Positions 13,006 through 24,768 of a DNA stretch of 64,000 nucleotides are shown piece by piece. The notes under the pieces were generated by a model. It was not told where the DNA came from, made no database searches, and worked only from the letters and a program-made list of their open reading frames with translations. The stretch covers positions 248,001 to 312,000 of the forward strand of contig JAWPHD010001124.1 in the NCBI GenBank assembly GCA_037043455.1, in the 5' to 3' direction. Positions within the stretch are counted from its first letter, which is position 1. Each line of letters begins with the position of its first letter. Made by a program: the position numbers and the translations under genes. The stretch comes from Cyrtodaria siliqua. Its lineage: Eukaryota; Mollusca; Bivalvia; Adapedonta; Hiatellidae.

Positions 13006-13370
13006 TATTGAAAGTGTTAAATGAGTCGGCAAATATGATATGGTGCGACGCCTTGCCGAGCGACTGATTATTTTTAGTAACGAGCATCATATTACTTTTG
13101 TCGAAGATATTTAACTATTTCAGCAATAATTTAGCACGAATATGACGATCATTAGTTTTGTCAGATAACGCATAACGTCATACAATTTCACAAAGAGCCA
13201 GAAAAAATAGGCGTTGCGTGATATCAGTGTTATTAAAAGTAGGTATAAATGTCGAACAGGAAATATAACATTCGAAGAACACAGTCAACAGAAACACATT
13301 AAACGAATTATACTTTTATTGAGAAGCAAGGCATGTGAAAGTCAATATACCACTAGTAAATAGAGTTGTA

Positions 13371-13515
13371 TAACCAGTGTTTTTGAGATATGGGAAATAT
13401 CTCCCGAGATAGAGAAATGGCCCCGATATAAGTACGAGTGCTCTGCACTCGTTCTTATATCGGCGCCATTTCTCTACCGAGGGAGATATTTTCAGTATCT
13501 CAGAAACACTGGTTA
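13371..13515. mobile_element. Long palindromic foldback element
   Basis: Arms 13371-13441 and 13445-13515 are about 71 bases each with only a 3-base centre and a handful of mismatches. The outer arm carries AACCAGTGTTT and the inner arm GATATAAG-ACGAGTGC. The palindrome lies in a stretch of copy B that I could not match to copy A, so it is probably an insertion. Confidence 0.85.
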
Positions 13516-13599
13516 TTAAACTATATCTTACATAATTTAAAATGATATTTTATTAATATGTCTAATGATTCACGACTTTTTACACCAGTTTGCACGAGA

Positions 13600-13860
13600 A
13601 CGCCAAGACGACGTTACGTCATCCAAGACGACGTTACGTCATACAAACAAAACAAGTGGAACCGGAACTCTTCGTTAATTTCCGTAATCGTTATTTCCTA
13701 GTGGCGGAATCTGACGACGACGTCCGTAAAACAATCGGAACATCATTTGGCATTCCCGCCACTGACGGAAAAGGCCGAGCAATGTTCCGTACTGGGAAAT
13801 ATCTCCCACCAAATATTTCCCAGTAGAATCTCCCACTGGGAGATATTTCCCAGTAGAGCA
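13600..13860. repeat. Short direct and inverted repeats next to the foldback
   Basis: The 20-base unit CCAAGACGACGTTACGTCAT occurs twice in a row at about 13602-13642. From 13786 to 13855 the motif TGGGAAATATCTCCCA and its reverse complement occur several times, echoing the GGGAAATATCTCCC block of the foldback at 13371. It looks like the debris of related foldback copies. Overlapping open frames on both strands reflect the palindromes. Confidence 0.6.
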
Positions 13861-14154
13861 AACGAGTAGATATAGCTTTTCTTTTCCCAGTATTTCCTAT
13901 ACAAATCACAGACAAATATGTAATATATTTTGATATTTGTGTCGTGACTGTAATACACCCAGACGCTGATATATGCCATGCCACAGGACCAGGCAGATGC
14001 ATTCTGAGCACTTTAGTTTCGGAAGACGTTTATCATTCTAATAACTACTCCTGGAACTACGCCTGGTTCGTATTAGGTATAGTCTTACGACTTATAACAA
14101 TGTATGTAATTGTGTTCGTTTGATCCTCGAAAAATAGACGAACATTGATTTCCC

Positions 14155-14720
14155 TTAGTAAATATAGATATACAAATCGAACAGGAAAAGTAGCATTCAA
14201 GGACGACAGTCAAACACAAACACACACAAAAACAAAAAAACAACTTTAAAGATGAATAAAAGGCTAAATAAGACATCACAAACACAAAATGGTTGACAAT
14301 ATAGCTACCGTCATGGAACGGTCAGTGGCAAAAAATAGCCGGTGTGGGTTTAAACCAGGTTCTAGGGTGCACCAAACCTCACACTTACCCTACTGTCAAC
14401 CCACAAAAACGGGACAGTGTAAATAAAGAAATCCCCGCCTTGAACAATTCTCTAACCATCAAGGCAGCATTATTAGGAAATATACCAACAAGGCAGCATT
14501 ATTAGGATATATAAGTAAAACCTTTTGGGCTTTAGTTAGACGTGATTGTAGGGTCCACAACCTGGCCGGTCATCACACAATTAAAGATGAAAGCATAGTG
14601 GCGAACTGTAAATGGGTCCACCACCAAGCATGCAGTGCGTTGCAAAATGATCGGGTCATAACCTCTTTTGATAAACCTTTTAACAAGTTTAACATAGTAT
14701 GAAAGTGATCATGACCAAGT
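14155..14720 (-). pseudogene. 3' end of a GIPMGTNC-family reverse transcriptase copy
   Basis: Blocks match 35860-36560 in order: CAAGGACGACAGTCAA, ATGGAACGGTCAGTGGCA, AACGGGACAGTGTAAATAA, CCGGTCATCACACAATTAA and GGTCCACCACCAAGCATGCA. Only the tail and decayed C-terminal coding part remain. It is inserted in copy B relative to copy A. Confidence 0.7.
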
Positions 14721-14819
14721 TAGCTCCGAAAGGTGTCGCTGTTAATTGCACGAGATTATCGAGATATTCTAGTGCATTTTAGCGCGGTTTAAAGCATTCG
14801 ACTGATAACTGGACGTGTA

Positions 14820-14822
<3 letters not shown>

Positions 14823-14852
<30 letters not shown>

Positions 14853-14853
14853 G
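14823..14853. repeat. (ATT)n microsatellite
   Basis: About ten consecutive ATT/TAT triplets. Confidence 0.9.
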
Positions 14854-14859
14854 AAAGAA

Positions 14860-15652
14860 TATTGCTAAATGTTATACGTGTATATCAAAAAATGGTTCTT
14901 TGATGCAAATATATGACTTGAAATTGTGAAATTTGTGTAAAGTGGAAATAATACACGGGTGTCAGTTATTCCCGAGGGTATACCAAAAAAAACAATGAAT
15001 ATTTTGTTTGTTATTTTGTCGGAGAAGGAGTATTAAGGGCAATGTAGTATTTAGTTTTACAAGTATCTATGCCGTAGCGCGTCTTGCATGTTATTGTCAA
15101 AACATACAATTCCCTAGTAGACGAACACATCATTGAATTTAAACCAAAAGAATATCAATATCATGAATTATTGTATACTTTCATATTGTCCCGTTTAGTT
15201 TGCATTTAGCTAAGCGTGCAATATTCTACGATATTGCACGCATTGATATTGCACGGGAACTTTTGCTCGTGCTTGCTAAGAGCCGCGAAATAGAAATAAG
15301 GAACTACTTTCAAATAAAAATAACGGAATCCTTCCTATAGTGTCAACAAAAAAATACGAGTTTTTTTTCAACCTTTTATGGCAAAAATTGATAAAATAAT
15401 TCAAATGGTCACTCACCCACTGTTTTTAACGTTATCGAATGGTAAACAAACTTCAGAAAATCGCCTGATGCTTTAAATGACGTCATTCGACGTCGACGTC
15501 GTTTTCGCGCAAAATAATCATCCACACAAAATGAAACTGAATGACAAGATAGGAATTCCATCAAAAGCTATAAAAATAACACAAATACAATGAAAAGTAA
15601 TAGTCATACAAATAACATTGATCAAAAACAATATGAAAGTATACAATAAAAA
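14860..15652. other. Unrecognised sequence with a short hairpin
   Basis: At about 15208-15258 GTGCAATATTCTACGATATTGCACG forms a small hairpin followed by a further GATATTGCACG copy. No gene or known repeat is recognised otherwise. Confidence 0.45.
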
Positions 15653-15782
15653 GGTTATTGAATTTGTATGGCTAAATATTACTTGGAACTCGTTGTTTTG
15701 GCGCAGGACGACTCGCAAGCTCGTCGTCCTTTGCCAAAACAACTCGTTCCAAGTAATATTTAGCCATACAAATGCAATAACC
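15653..15782. mobile_element. Long palindromic foldback element
   Basis: Arms 15653-15711 and 15724-15782 (59 bases each) are almost perfect reverse complements around a 12-base loop. The arm contains TTGTATGGCTAAATATTACT and GGACGA. Open frames on both strands here are side effects of the palindrome. Confidence 0.85.
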
Positions 15783-16580
15783 TATATTATATCACAATCT
15801 AGACATAAGACTAAACACGAACAGGGGTGAAAAGTGGAGGCACAGAGTAGGCTTCACCCAGAAGTGTACCTGCAACCTGTTTTCTAAAACCAGCAAATGT
15901 TGCACGTATATGGGAATATTTCCGGTAAGGAAGAACGAAAGAACAACCTTAATATATGGATAGAAAGTGTAGCAATGACGAAATACAATATTTGCGCAGC
16001 CTACATTCTACATGGATCGCATGAGTAATTGTTGTTGAATATTTCAAACTTAATCAATAGACAATAGACAATATTTTATTCCGAGTAATTTAGGCCTCTG
16101 GCCCATAATACAAATAACATATTGCATATTATACAACTATACAGCAAACTTAATCGTGCTATATCAAGAATGGGTAATACCTTGTCAAGAACATGCCATT
16201 GTTCATATTATAGACCAAATAGTTGTGTATTCTCGATGGATATGGCATATCGACCGTTGTGCCATCATTGTAACTTAATTAATAGCACATATTTCACTAG
16301 GATTTGTTTTCTGAGCAGTTAATTAAAATACTGTCACATTTGATGAAGGAATCAGACAACCACGTCGCTATTAATCGGTTTTAAGTGTGACATTTGCTTC
16401 GTTTTACAGCTATAGGTCAGCAATTTGATTTACGCAATGTATAATATGAATCATGTTTTTCATCAAAAATATATCAGCTTTCCGCCAACACACTGTAACA
16501 AATATAAACTCGGTCTAGTAAAACTGTAAATCAAAGAAAAACGTGAGCTTTGACATACAACATAAGTATAAGCAATATAA

Positions 16581-16698
16581 TAGTTTTACTTAATATTACC
16601 ACAATGTTTAATCTTATAGTATCAACTTGTTCATATTTATAGTTTTACTTAATATTACCACAATGTTTAATCTTATAGTATCAACTTGTTCATATTTA
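16581..16698. repeat. Perfect 59-bp tandem duplication
   Basis: The unit beginning TAGTTTTACTTAATATTACC is repeated twice with no difference that I can see. The paralogous segment in copy A (about 5130-5190) has one unit, so this duplication is recent and specific to copy B. Confidence 0.9.
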
Positions 16699-16904
16699 AC
16701 CTATTTTTGTGGGAAGCATATATCACATATATTATATATGATTTCATGAATTATAGATAAACTTAGCATTTCTCAGAATGATTTCATATATCGACAGGTC
16801 TATGTATAATTCTATTTATAAGTAGTGTGTTTGTAGAAGATACTGTATAGCAAGAAAGACAAAGATATCGGACAGGGAAAGCAGCATTCAAGGACGACAG
16901 TCAA

Positions 16905-17440
16905 CCACTTTTTTAACAAGAGGCAACGCCTGGCGGCATTAAAGTCGGGTTTTCATGTATATTGTTTGGTATACGTATGTCAGCAAGATACAGTCCAAGT
17001 TTGTAATAACTGAACATGTCTATTCTAAATAATGACAAGTTTAAACAACAAATTTAACATTTAACAAATACAACAAACTTAAACAAAAGTGTTAACATAT
17101 ATTTTGGTGAAATTATGTCACAATGACGTAGTATTCAGGATATGGTCATTGCTTTACGACAGGAAGGTGTTGTTAAAGTTTGATGAATATCGGACTTGAT
17201 ACTACTGAGATATAACAAAATTAAATCAACCCGCCTGCCCAAACTTTAACAAAAAGGTGTTTTTAATAAGTAGGTCACGGCGACCTTGTTTTCAGTGTAT
17301 GGTTATCGCTTCATGAGAGGAAAGTGCTGAATAATGTTTGATGAAGTTCAATACTGAGATATAACCAAAAATATGTTGACGACCGCCCGCCGCCCGCCCG
17401 GTTTTGGACAATCTATAAGCCGTTTTTTGAAAACCTGGCT
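16905..17440. repeat. Imperfect tandem repeat with CCCGCC clusters
   Basis: Two diverged units share TATGGTCATTGCTT/TATGGTTATCGCTT, GAGGAAAGTG/CAGGAAGGTG, TTTGATGAA and ACTGAGATATAAC, each followed by a CCCGCC-rich run (about 17230 and 17385). This reads as a non-coding dispersed repeat. I do not recognise the family. Confidence 0.6.
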
Positions 17441-17750
17441 AAACATGATTACTTAATTGATTTGTTTAACTGTTAACTGATATTTCGTTCACTTAACTAG
17501 AGCTATCACTGAACATGATTAACACCCCTCGCTTGGTGACCTGTTTGAATATTTGTGTAGCATAAAAACGATACTGACTCTGTATTTTCATATACATTAA
17601 CAAAGTAACATTAATGCAAATTATTTAAAGGTGATTAATACTCCTGTATACATGGTATAGGTGTCCAGTCAAAATAGGTTAATATGGATGAGCGGGAATA
17701 CTCTGAAGTTTGTGCTGAGCATAGTCTCAATTACCAATAATTAAAAAATT

Positions 17751-18775
17751 AGTGGAGTGTAACCTTATGAGGTCTTACAATTAGTAGTGTGCAACCTAAT
17801 GATATTTTCACATAATAAGAAAAAGAAAATATGCAAAGATTTACTGATTATCAGTTAAATAACGCGACAAATAATTAAAATATGTGGAATATTACGAAAA
17901 CATTTGTGGCTGGAAACTTTATGAAGTCTTATAGTTAGTGGAGTGCTACCGTATATGTTTTTTGATTAAGTATGTTCACATCATACCAGAAGGGAAAAGC
18001 AAATATGCAGCCATGCAACCTAAATAACTCGGAAGTAATTTCTATATAGCCCTCACCCAAACCTTGGTTGGCAGGGGTATAACTATGTGGAGTCTTCTAT
18101 AAAATATAGACGGGTGTAACCTTATTAGGTATTAAAATGTGTAGTGTCTAACTTTATGACGTTTTCATGATGTATTTTCACGTCATAAAGAGAGAAAGAA
18201 AATATGCAACTATTATCTGTTAAATAGCAGGACAAATAAATAAAAACCTAGTGAAATATTTTGTAAAGATTAGTGGAGTGTAACCCTATGACGTTTGTAT
18301 AATTAGGGGAATGTAACCTTATGTGGTTTTCATAATGTATTTTCACATCATACCAAAAAGGAAAAGCAACCTTGCAACCAGTATATGTTACACAATGCAA
18401 CGGGACGCGACGGGACGCGATGAGACGCGACGAGCCGCGACATTAATTAGTGGAGTGTAACCTTATGAGGTCGTAATATTCGTAGAGCGTAACTTGATGA
18501 TGTTTTCATTACGTATTTTCATGTCAAATAACAACCCGAAGATAGGAAACCGTTATCTGTTAAATACAGGAACAAATAATAAAAAACTTAGTTGAATCTT
18601 ATGTACAGACTAGTGGAATGTAACCTCATTTGGTTTTCATAATGCATTTTCAAACTATACCAAAAAGGAGAGGCAACAATGTAATTATTATCTGTTAAAT
18701 AATGAAACGGGACGCGACATGACGGGACGCGATGGGACGCGAGGACAAGGAGATTACTACATAGCACCCACTTTT
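17751..18775. repeat. Degenerate satellite-like array, 163-186 bp period
   Basis: AGTGGAGTGTAACC-like unit starts lie at 17751, 17937, 18104, 18272, 18449 and 18612. Units share TATTTTCACATCATACCA, AAAAGGAAAAGCAA and a TATCTGTTAAATAA block. In the fourth and last units, runs of GGGACGCGAC-type decamers (18398-18440 and 18712-18747) interrupt the unit. No coding frame. Confidence 0.85.
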
Positions 18776-18805
18776 TCGAAGTGTGGTATAAATAACTTAC
18801 ATCAA

Positions 18806-18970
18806 AATGAGAGATGGCATACTGCAGCAGTCCGTCGATGCGTATCAAGGAACTGCTGCACTAAGCCATCTTAAAAATCATATGTAGTACTGCAGCAGTC
18901 TTACTACGCCGTATGCCATTAGCTGATGCAGTGAGCCATATGAATGGCATACTGCAGCAATATGGCAGAC
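18806..18970. repeat. Cluster of TACTGCAGCAGT-type repeats
   Basis: GGCATACTGCAGCA occurs at about 18816 and 18945 and TACTGCAGCAGT at 18888, with reverse-complement GCTGCA copies between. It forms several small hairpins. The 86-residue reverse-strand open frame across it has no recognisable features. Confidence 0.6.
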
Positions 18971-19689
18971 TGCTTTGTCACATAGCTGTCCAGTGTATCA
19001 CATTATATCCTCTGAGTAGGTATACTAACTATATGAAACTAATCGATAGTAGAACAATGTTCCCGTATTTCTATGAATCCTACACCTCACTAGAATAGTG
19101 TGGTAACATGGCATTAAAAAACATTCCAATGGAAACCGATTTCAACTAGATCCTTTTATATTATTATCAACTGGTTGCTTGGATACGCATGTAATAATTC
19201 CAAATTCTTGTTATTGACCCCTAAAACAAAATGAAATAATGGCATGCAGTCATTTCAATTCTGAAACAATTACTCAAGATTTACGAATGAATTGCACTGA
19301 GCAAATATTTACCATCAGCACGTAATACTAGAGACATAGGAAACATGGTTTTAATCTCGGCAACATTATTTCCATGAGAGTAAATACGTGTGACGCCTCG
19401 CAAATGTCCAAATTCAAATCAGACAAGCAAAGAATGCCCTTAAACATCCTTCACTGGCAGATTGCAATATTGTCATGATTATTCCGGAAGGCCATACAAA
19501 TGTTGTATGGGAGTATTTAGGCGAATTTCAGAATGGAGTTTGGCAAGCCACGAATTTGTGAGCAAATAAGTTGTCGAATAACTTATATTATGGTAGATCG
19601 TATAGTCACTGCAAGCGTTGCTTGCAATTTCAATGACATATGTTCATGGCATTCATTTCTCATAACAAGGGGAACCATTTTACCTTTGT
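18971..19689. other. Unrecognised AT-rich sequence
   Basis: No gene, RNA or repeat identified. Confidence 0.4.
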
Positions 19690-19965
19690 AAATGTGAGTT
19701 TTACGATTTACCGCCTTACTTCCATTAAGCGATGGGAAAGTTTATATTTATCAGGATTTTTCGACAATAAAACATGTTTAAAACCTATTTTACTGAAAAA
19801 TGCCATAACCTGTTTAAAATTACCTATTAAATGTTTTAATTTTACGATGTGCAAACTTGTTAAGCCGAAATTAAGGTTTTATTTCATACCCCAGCCAACC
19901 CCGTTTTCGCTTCTTGAAGAAGAGGCTGGATGAGGTATGAAAGTTAATACTCGGACCACGTAATG
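19690..19965 (-). mobile_element. Dispersed repeat M3, uninterrupted copy
   Basis: This is the reverse-orientation counterpart of 8738-9345 without the M2 insertion. It contains TCCATTAAGCGATGG, CGACAATAAAACATG, CATACCCCAGCCAACCCC and GGACCACGTAATGTACAG. The 97-residue plus-strand open frame lies wholly in the repeat and shows no protein-like motif. Confidence 0.7.
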
Positions 19966-20346
19966 TACAGACGATTTAATGTCTGACAATGAATTAATGT
20001 CTGACAATTACAATTGTTGTGAATTTTTAAAGATATGTCTTAGTATATTAGGTAGCATTTAAACTAGTTGTACTAACCAATATTCACAATGTATAGTTAT
20101 GTGTGTTCAAATTAAACACAGAAGACTAAGACCATCATAAAATATATGTATATTCCTTTCTGGTGGATTATCTTTAAAAAAAGATTTTATCGTAGAATAT
20201 TTGAATCATCACCTAACACTAAAAATATATTGTATTACCTTCACTAAATTGACGTCAACAACGATATATATATAAAGCGCCAATGAGTGTAAGGGATATC
20301 TTACTTACGTTAAACAGTAGGCCAGACGTTAAATAGAGAATATTAC

Positions 20347-20420
20347 TGACGTGATACATATTTCGCCGAGTTGGTGCATTGTTTCAATGCAACGAACTCG
20401 GCGAAATATGTATCACGTCA
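20347..20420. mobile_element. Palindromic foldback
   Basis: About 35-base arms (TGACGTGATACATATTTCGC and its reverse complement) flank a 3-base centre with a single-base bulge. No flanking duplication is obvious. Confidence 0.8.
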
Positions 20421-20842
20421 ATTGAAAAAACACCACTGCACCAAGTACCAGCATAGAACACGCAGCTCATGCCACAACACTCAAACAGTCCTATTTAATA
20501 CACCCTGTTCCTGTGCAACGTCAATCGTTCATCATAATAAATTACAGTTATAAAGTGATTCATCAAAAAGGTTATAAACAGCCCAGCAGCCGACATTCTC
20601 CAGAGCTGTGCAATGGCAGTGGAGGTACTTAAATAACTATTACATCCAACAATACCAAGTTATTTCACGGAGGCTGATGTTTAAACGCGATTACATCGAT
20701 ATAATATGGGATCAATTTCACATAGTTGTAACAAGATAGAGTCAGTAATTATATGCTCAAATAGTATTACTTGAAGAAAAAAATTATAATCCCGAATCCA
20801 TTATTTAATTATGTTTGTATGATGTTGGATATATATATATAT

Positions 20843-21563
20843 ATATCGGGAGAAACCAAGGACAGACATCCTTCGGACGAAACACGGCATGGCGCATAGC
20901 TATGAAGAGAGACACAGAAACTAAACGTATGCATTCACTTCGCATTAAAGGACAGCTGCAAAACACGCTGATAAACGGTATCTCTACATCATAACACACT
21001 TGTCTGGAGGCACAATTAACATATACACGCATACATACATACATACATACAATTATAGTTCATATGAGTGGGATCACATTTAAGCATTCAACCACACACG
21101 GCTATATTAAGACAGTGACAATGAAAGGCGTCGGATCTTGGGGATAATGTGAATTCAGTAAATATATTAAAGGGAGATAATTTGAACTCACTACGAAATT
21201 TGGGATCTCGTAAGAGATTCACGTTCACAAAGCAGAATTATATATAGGGAGAAATATTTGCGAACTACCAAGGACAGACAACCTTCGGACGAACTACGGC
21301 AGGGCGCCTAGCTATGACGAGAGACAGAAATCAAATGTATGCATTCACTTCCTATAAAAGTATAGCTGCAACACACGCTGATAAACTTTATCTCTACATC
21401 ATAACACACTCGTCTGGAGGCACACTTAACATATACACGCATACATACATACAATTATAGCTCATATGAGTGGGACCACAACTTCAGCTTTCAACCACAC
21501 ACAGCTATATTAAGATAGTGACATTAAAAGGTGCCGGATCTTGGTGATACTGTGAAATAAGTA
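20843..21563. repeat. Direct tandem duplication of about 330 bp
   Basis: 20843-21170 and 21240-21563 share ACCAAGGACAGACA, TATGCATTCACTTC, ATCTCTACATCATAACACAC and AACATATACACGCATACATA, and end in GCCGGATCTTGG or a close variant. Identity is high but with scattered changes. Each copy contains an (ACAT)n run, longer in the first. There is no intact frame across both copies, so a gene is not supported. Confidence 0.8.
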
Positions 21564-21889
21564 AACAGAGTTTGAACAACGGCAATCTATGACCCGTTTC
21601 GAATACCAAAATACCTCTGACGTTTCCAAGAAGTAAACTGTTATGAATTGAATAGATAAAGTTTACATTACTTGTTGCAACCATATCGACCTGTCTATGC
21701 TAACTATATTCCTGTTACCACCTGCTGATACATAAATACATTACAATCAGTCTGGCCGAAAGCGAAAAAGTACAATAGCTAGTAGCAATTATTTTAACAG
21801 AGTTTGAGCAGAATGCATGTCTTATACATTAACTAGTACAAGTAAACTAATCACATATCGTATTGTTTGTATGCTGTATAAGCATACAT

Positions 21890-23180
21890 GTAAATATAGA
21901 TATAAAAATCGAACAGGAAAAGCATGCATTCAAGGACGACAGTCAACCACATAAACACACAGAAACAAGGTTCAAATTTAAAGATGAATAAAAGGCCAAA
22001 GACATCACAAACACAAAATGGTTGACACTATGGCTACCGCCTTGGAACGGTCAGTGGAAAAAAGGCCGCTGGGGTTACTAACGTTAATAAAGGTTATACG
22101 CTTTTCTCTTGTTTGTGTTTGTTCTCCTTTTTAGTATGTTTGTTTAGGTTCAGTATGTCATCCAGATACCTAGAGGTGATGATAAAGGCTTCAATTACAT
22201 CTGACTGAGTATCTGGTGAAAGACTCAACTTGATATCCCTTCCAAGCAATACTGAAACAAATCCGCGACAAGAGGTGCACATCTCGTACCCATAGGATTA
22301 CCAACACATTGTCTATACACGGTATCTATAAACGGTAGTTCCAAACTCATTATTTAATAGGTAAATCAATTTTTAAAAAAGCCGCTGAGAGTTTAAACCA
22401 GGTTCTGGGTGCACCAAACCTCACAAATTCCCCCTCCTGAACTATTCTCTAACCAACAAGGCAGCACTAATAGGCAATATAAATAAACACAAGGAAGCTT
22501 TACTTTGATCAGGTTGTGTGGCAAAGTTGTATATAGTGTGGAAAATTACTTATAGATGCAACTTGACGTTTTTTGCAAATGGTATCAACATGATCAAGAA
22601 CGTCTCCTAGATATTTAATTGACCAAAATAAATTAATCGAAGAGTTTTCATAAGCCTTAGCACAATATTCGTTAAAGTGGTCTTTAACGGCAGTAAGAAA
22701 AGAAGGTAAAACGTTTGGAGATGTTTGTAGTGGTGCACTAGAATTAAAAATAAAACGGCAGTTATTAGGCCGTGTGTGTACTTTAGGAATCCTGTACACA
22801 GTTGTAATTTGTTTATCTATTATATCATAAGTATCAATGATGACAAGCCCTGCCGGATCATTGCAAACTGTGGATGTTTTACTCTCTCATTCCTGAACAG
22901 TGTTATCTAACTTTGAAAGAAAGTAAGAGTAATCTGACGTTAATAACGTATGAATGCACATATTTAGAACGTCTTTTGTTAGATAACTACAAAGAGTCTG
23001 CGCCAATCTTAATGAAACTACGAGAAAAATAACGTTTTCTGTATTACGGACGTGTTCGAATCTGTACAAAATATATTTAGTCAGGTCGATTAGGAATCAT
23101 AGCGTAATCTAATGCGGTCAATTAGCTACACACTGTCGTTGAACGTATCATTTTCTTCCTCATAAATGTAGTAATATGTA
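21890..23180 (-). pseudogene. Broken GIPMGTNC-family reverse transcriptase copy
   Basis: Read on the minus strand, 23180-22880 holds decayed N-terminal coding sequence. 22799-22509 encodes 96 residues beginning YRIPKVHTRPN, the start of the RT fingers in this family. 22282-22094 retains SRYLDDILN, the catalytic YxDD box. The piece at 22380-22505 is tail sequence out of place, so another copy's 3' end was inserted or the copy was rearranged. 21890-22080 is the 3' tail. Stops and rearrangement make it a pseudogene. Its class (Penelope-like or other) cannot be decided by eye. Confidence 0.7.
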
Positions 23181-23704
23181 ACCAATGGGTGTTTTATTTG
23201 ATATACTAGCATACACTCAGTGCATTTAATAGCGCAACATTTTTTTTGGTTCAAATCAAGATTGTATTTCATGTTAGTACACACGCCTCTTTTCCCAAAG
23301 GTTAATACATGGCGATAAGCAGTTGCATACGATTTTCTTTTTATTTAAAACACACTTTGTACGAGGACTTCAATTTCATCTCCCCAATTCAAATTGTACC
23401 TAGTGTGTTGCGTTTTCAAATGTACTGAGTATATACAAGCACTAAACTAGACGATGCGTCAGTGCCTCGAAACTAGGCCAACTAAAGCAAATGGAGTAAA
23501 TAATGGTAACTATTAAAAACGGGACGCATGTACAGTCACATAAGATATTCTTGATCTTGATTTTCAGCCTGTCCACACTATCCTTCAAGAGTATCTGATG
23601 TCACATATGTACTCATTGTTGTGATAAGCGCTAAAGTTAGTAATTTATACGAGCACTCATAACGCCGAAAATTTAAAAAGTTGCATTTTGTATATGTTTT
23701 TGTA

Positions 23705-23905
23705 ATACATACTGGAAAGGTTGTTCCCTTGGAAGCAACAAACACAAACAAGAGAGAAAAGTAGCAGACTCGGTTTTATTGTGTCTGTTCATGGGAGGTT
23801 ATTATAAAGTGCGACTCCTCTCATGCCTCCTAGCACCGGCTTAAGCGATATTCTACTTTAAAGCAACACAGAATAGGATTTATGATCCCAAAGGACAAGT
23901 AAGTT
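23705..23905 (-). mobile_element. Family M2 repeat, reverse orientation
   Basis: Reverse of 52232-52450: CAACAAACACAAACAAGAGA, AGCAGACTCGGTTTTATTG, TAGCACCGGCTTAAGCGATA and ATGATCCCAAAGGACAAGTA. The partner block near 39740 lacks it. Confidence 0.7.
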
Positions 23906-24291
23906 TACATCTGCTTTTTATGATGACGTCAATGTTTATCCAAAAGTGCATCACAAATGTATTTTTAATGAGTTTAGTCATCCTCATATTTACATAGTCT
24001 GGCAATATATACGAATGGACATTGTATTTTCATGATTGTCATGGATTTCAATGTGATGAATATTCCAGAACATTGACTCAAACTTTAAAGATAAAACCGT
24101 TTAAACTGTGGATAGTGGAGCACAGATAAGGTTTCTTTACTGCTATCAGTTTATGTGTGGTTTCGAAGAATTTCCAATGTATGGATATTTTAAGAAGTAG
24201 AAGAACGTATCGTTAATGTATTAAATAGTGAAACAGAATCATTCAATTTGGCATTCACTACTTAACGAGGCGACACAATCTAAGCTAAATA

Positions 24292-24768
24292 TACTGACGA
24301 GATAAAGAAACGCCTCATCGGGAATTTCCGCTATATATTGTATATACCGCACACTTAATGCCACATAATATTCCAAAGAAATCCCAAGATGTTTTGTAAA
24401 ACAAAGTTGCAGTTGGTTAGAGAAAGGACACTGTGTTGTAGACGTTTTAATCACAGTACACTTTATAACAAGAAATTCATAAATATTGAAGTTCCTCTTT
24501 GAAAAAATGACTATTTTAGTACTGTATTTAACGTAAAGAGTTTGCAGAAATTTGCATCCTAAGTTTGCTCACATGCTTGAGCCAAACAGATACTCTGCCA
24601 ATAATCAAACTTTGAAGAAATACTATTTGCTGTGTTTTGTGTTGTTTTAGTATTTTTTCCGAAAAGAAAGGTCTTACGTAGCCATGTACCATTCGATTAA
24701 CAGCAGCATAGTGTACATACAATATATAGCGGAAATTCCCGATGAGGCGTTTCTTTATCTCGTCAGTA
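24292..24768. mobile_element. TA-inserting MITE (family T1), copy 2
   Basis: 477 bp with TIRs of about 50 bases, nearly perfect, starting TACTGACGAGATAAAGAAAC, and flanked by TA on both sides (24290-24291 and 24769-24770). The paralogous block at about 40160-40185 shows the empty site with a single TA. A 120-residue reverse open frame inside it is repeated at 29570-29833 because both are copies of this MITE; it has no protein motif. Likely a non-autonomous Tc1/mariner-like element. Confidence 0.85.

Larger units (their letters stand above)
7660..16700. repeat. Old segmental duplication, copy B (pairs with 1010-5200)
   Basis: Collinear with copy A but interrupted by insertions that A lacks: 8690-9345, 10520-10865, 11040-11680, 12608-13005, 13371-13860, 14155-14720 and 15653-15782. 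Shared blocks are listed under copy A. No host gene is recognised in either copy. Confidence 0.75.

Noticed and set aside
13590..14011. Overlapping frames of 78-106 residues on both strands
   Set aside because: Created by palindromic repeats; no protein features.
17751..18775. CRISPR-like array
   Set aside because: Units are 163-186 bp and diverged, with no short direct repeats and unique spacers; the DNA is animal-like.
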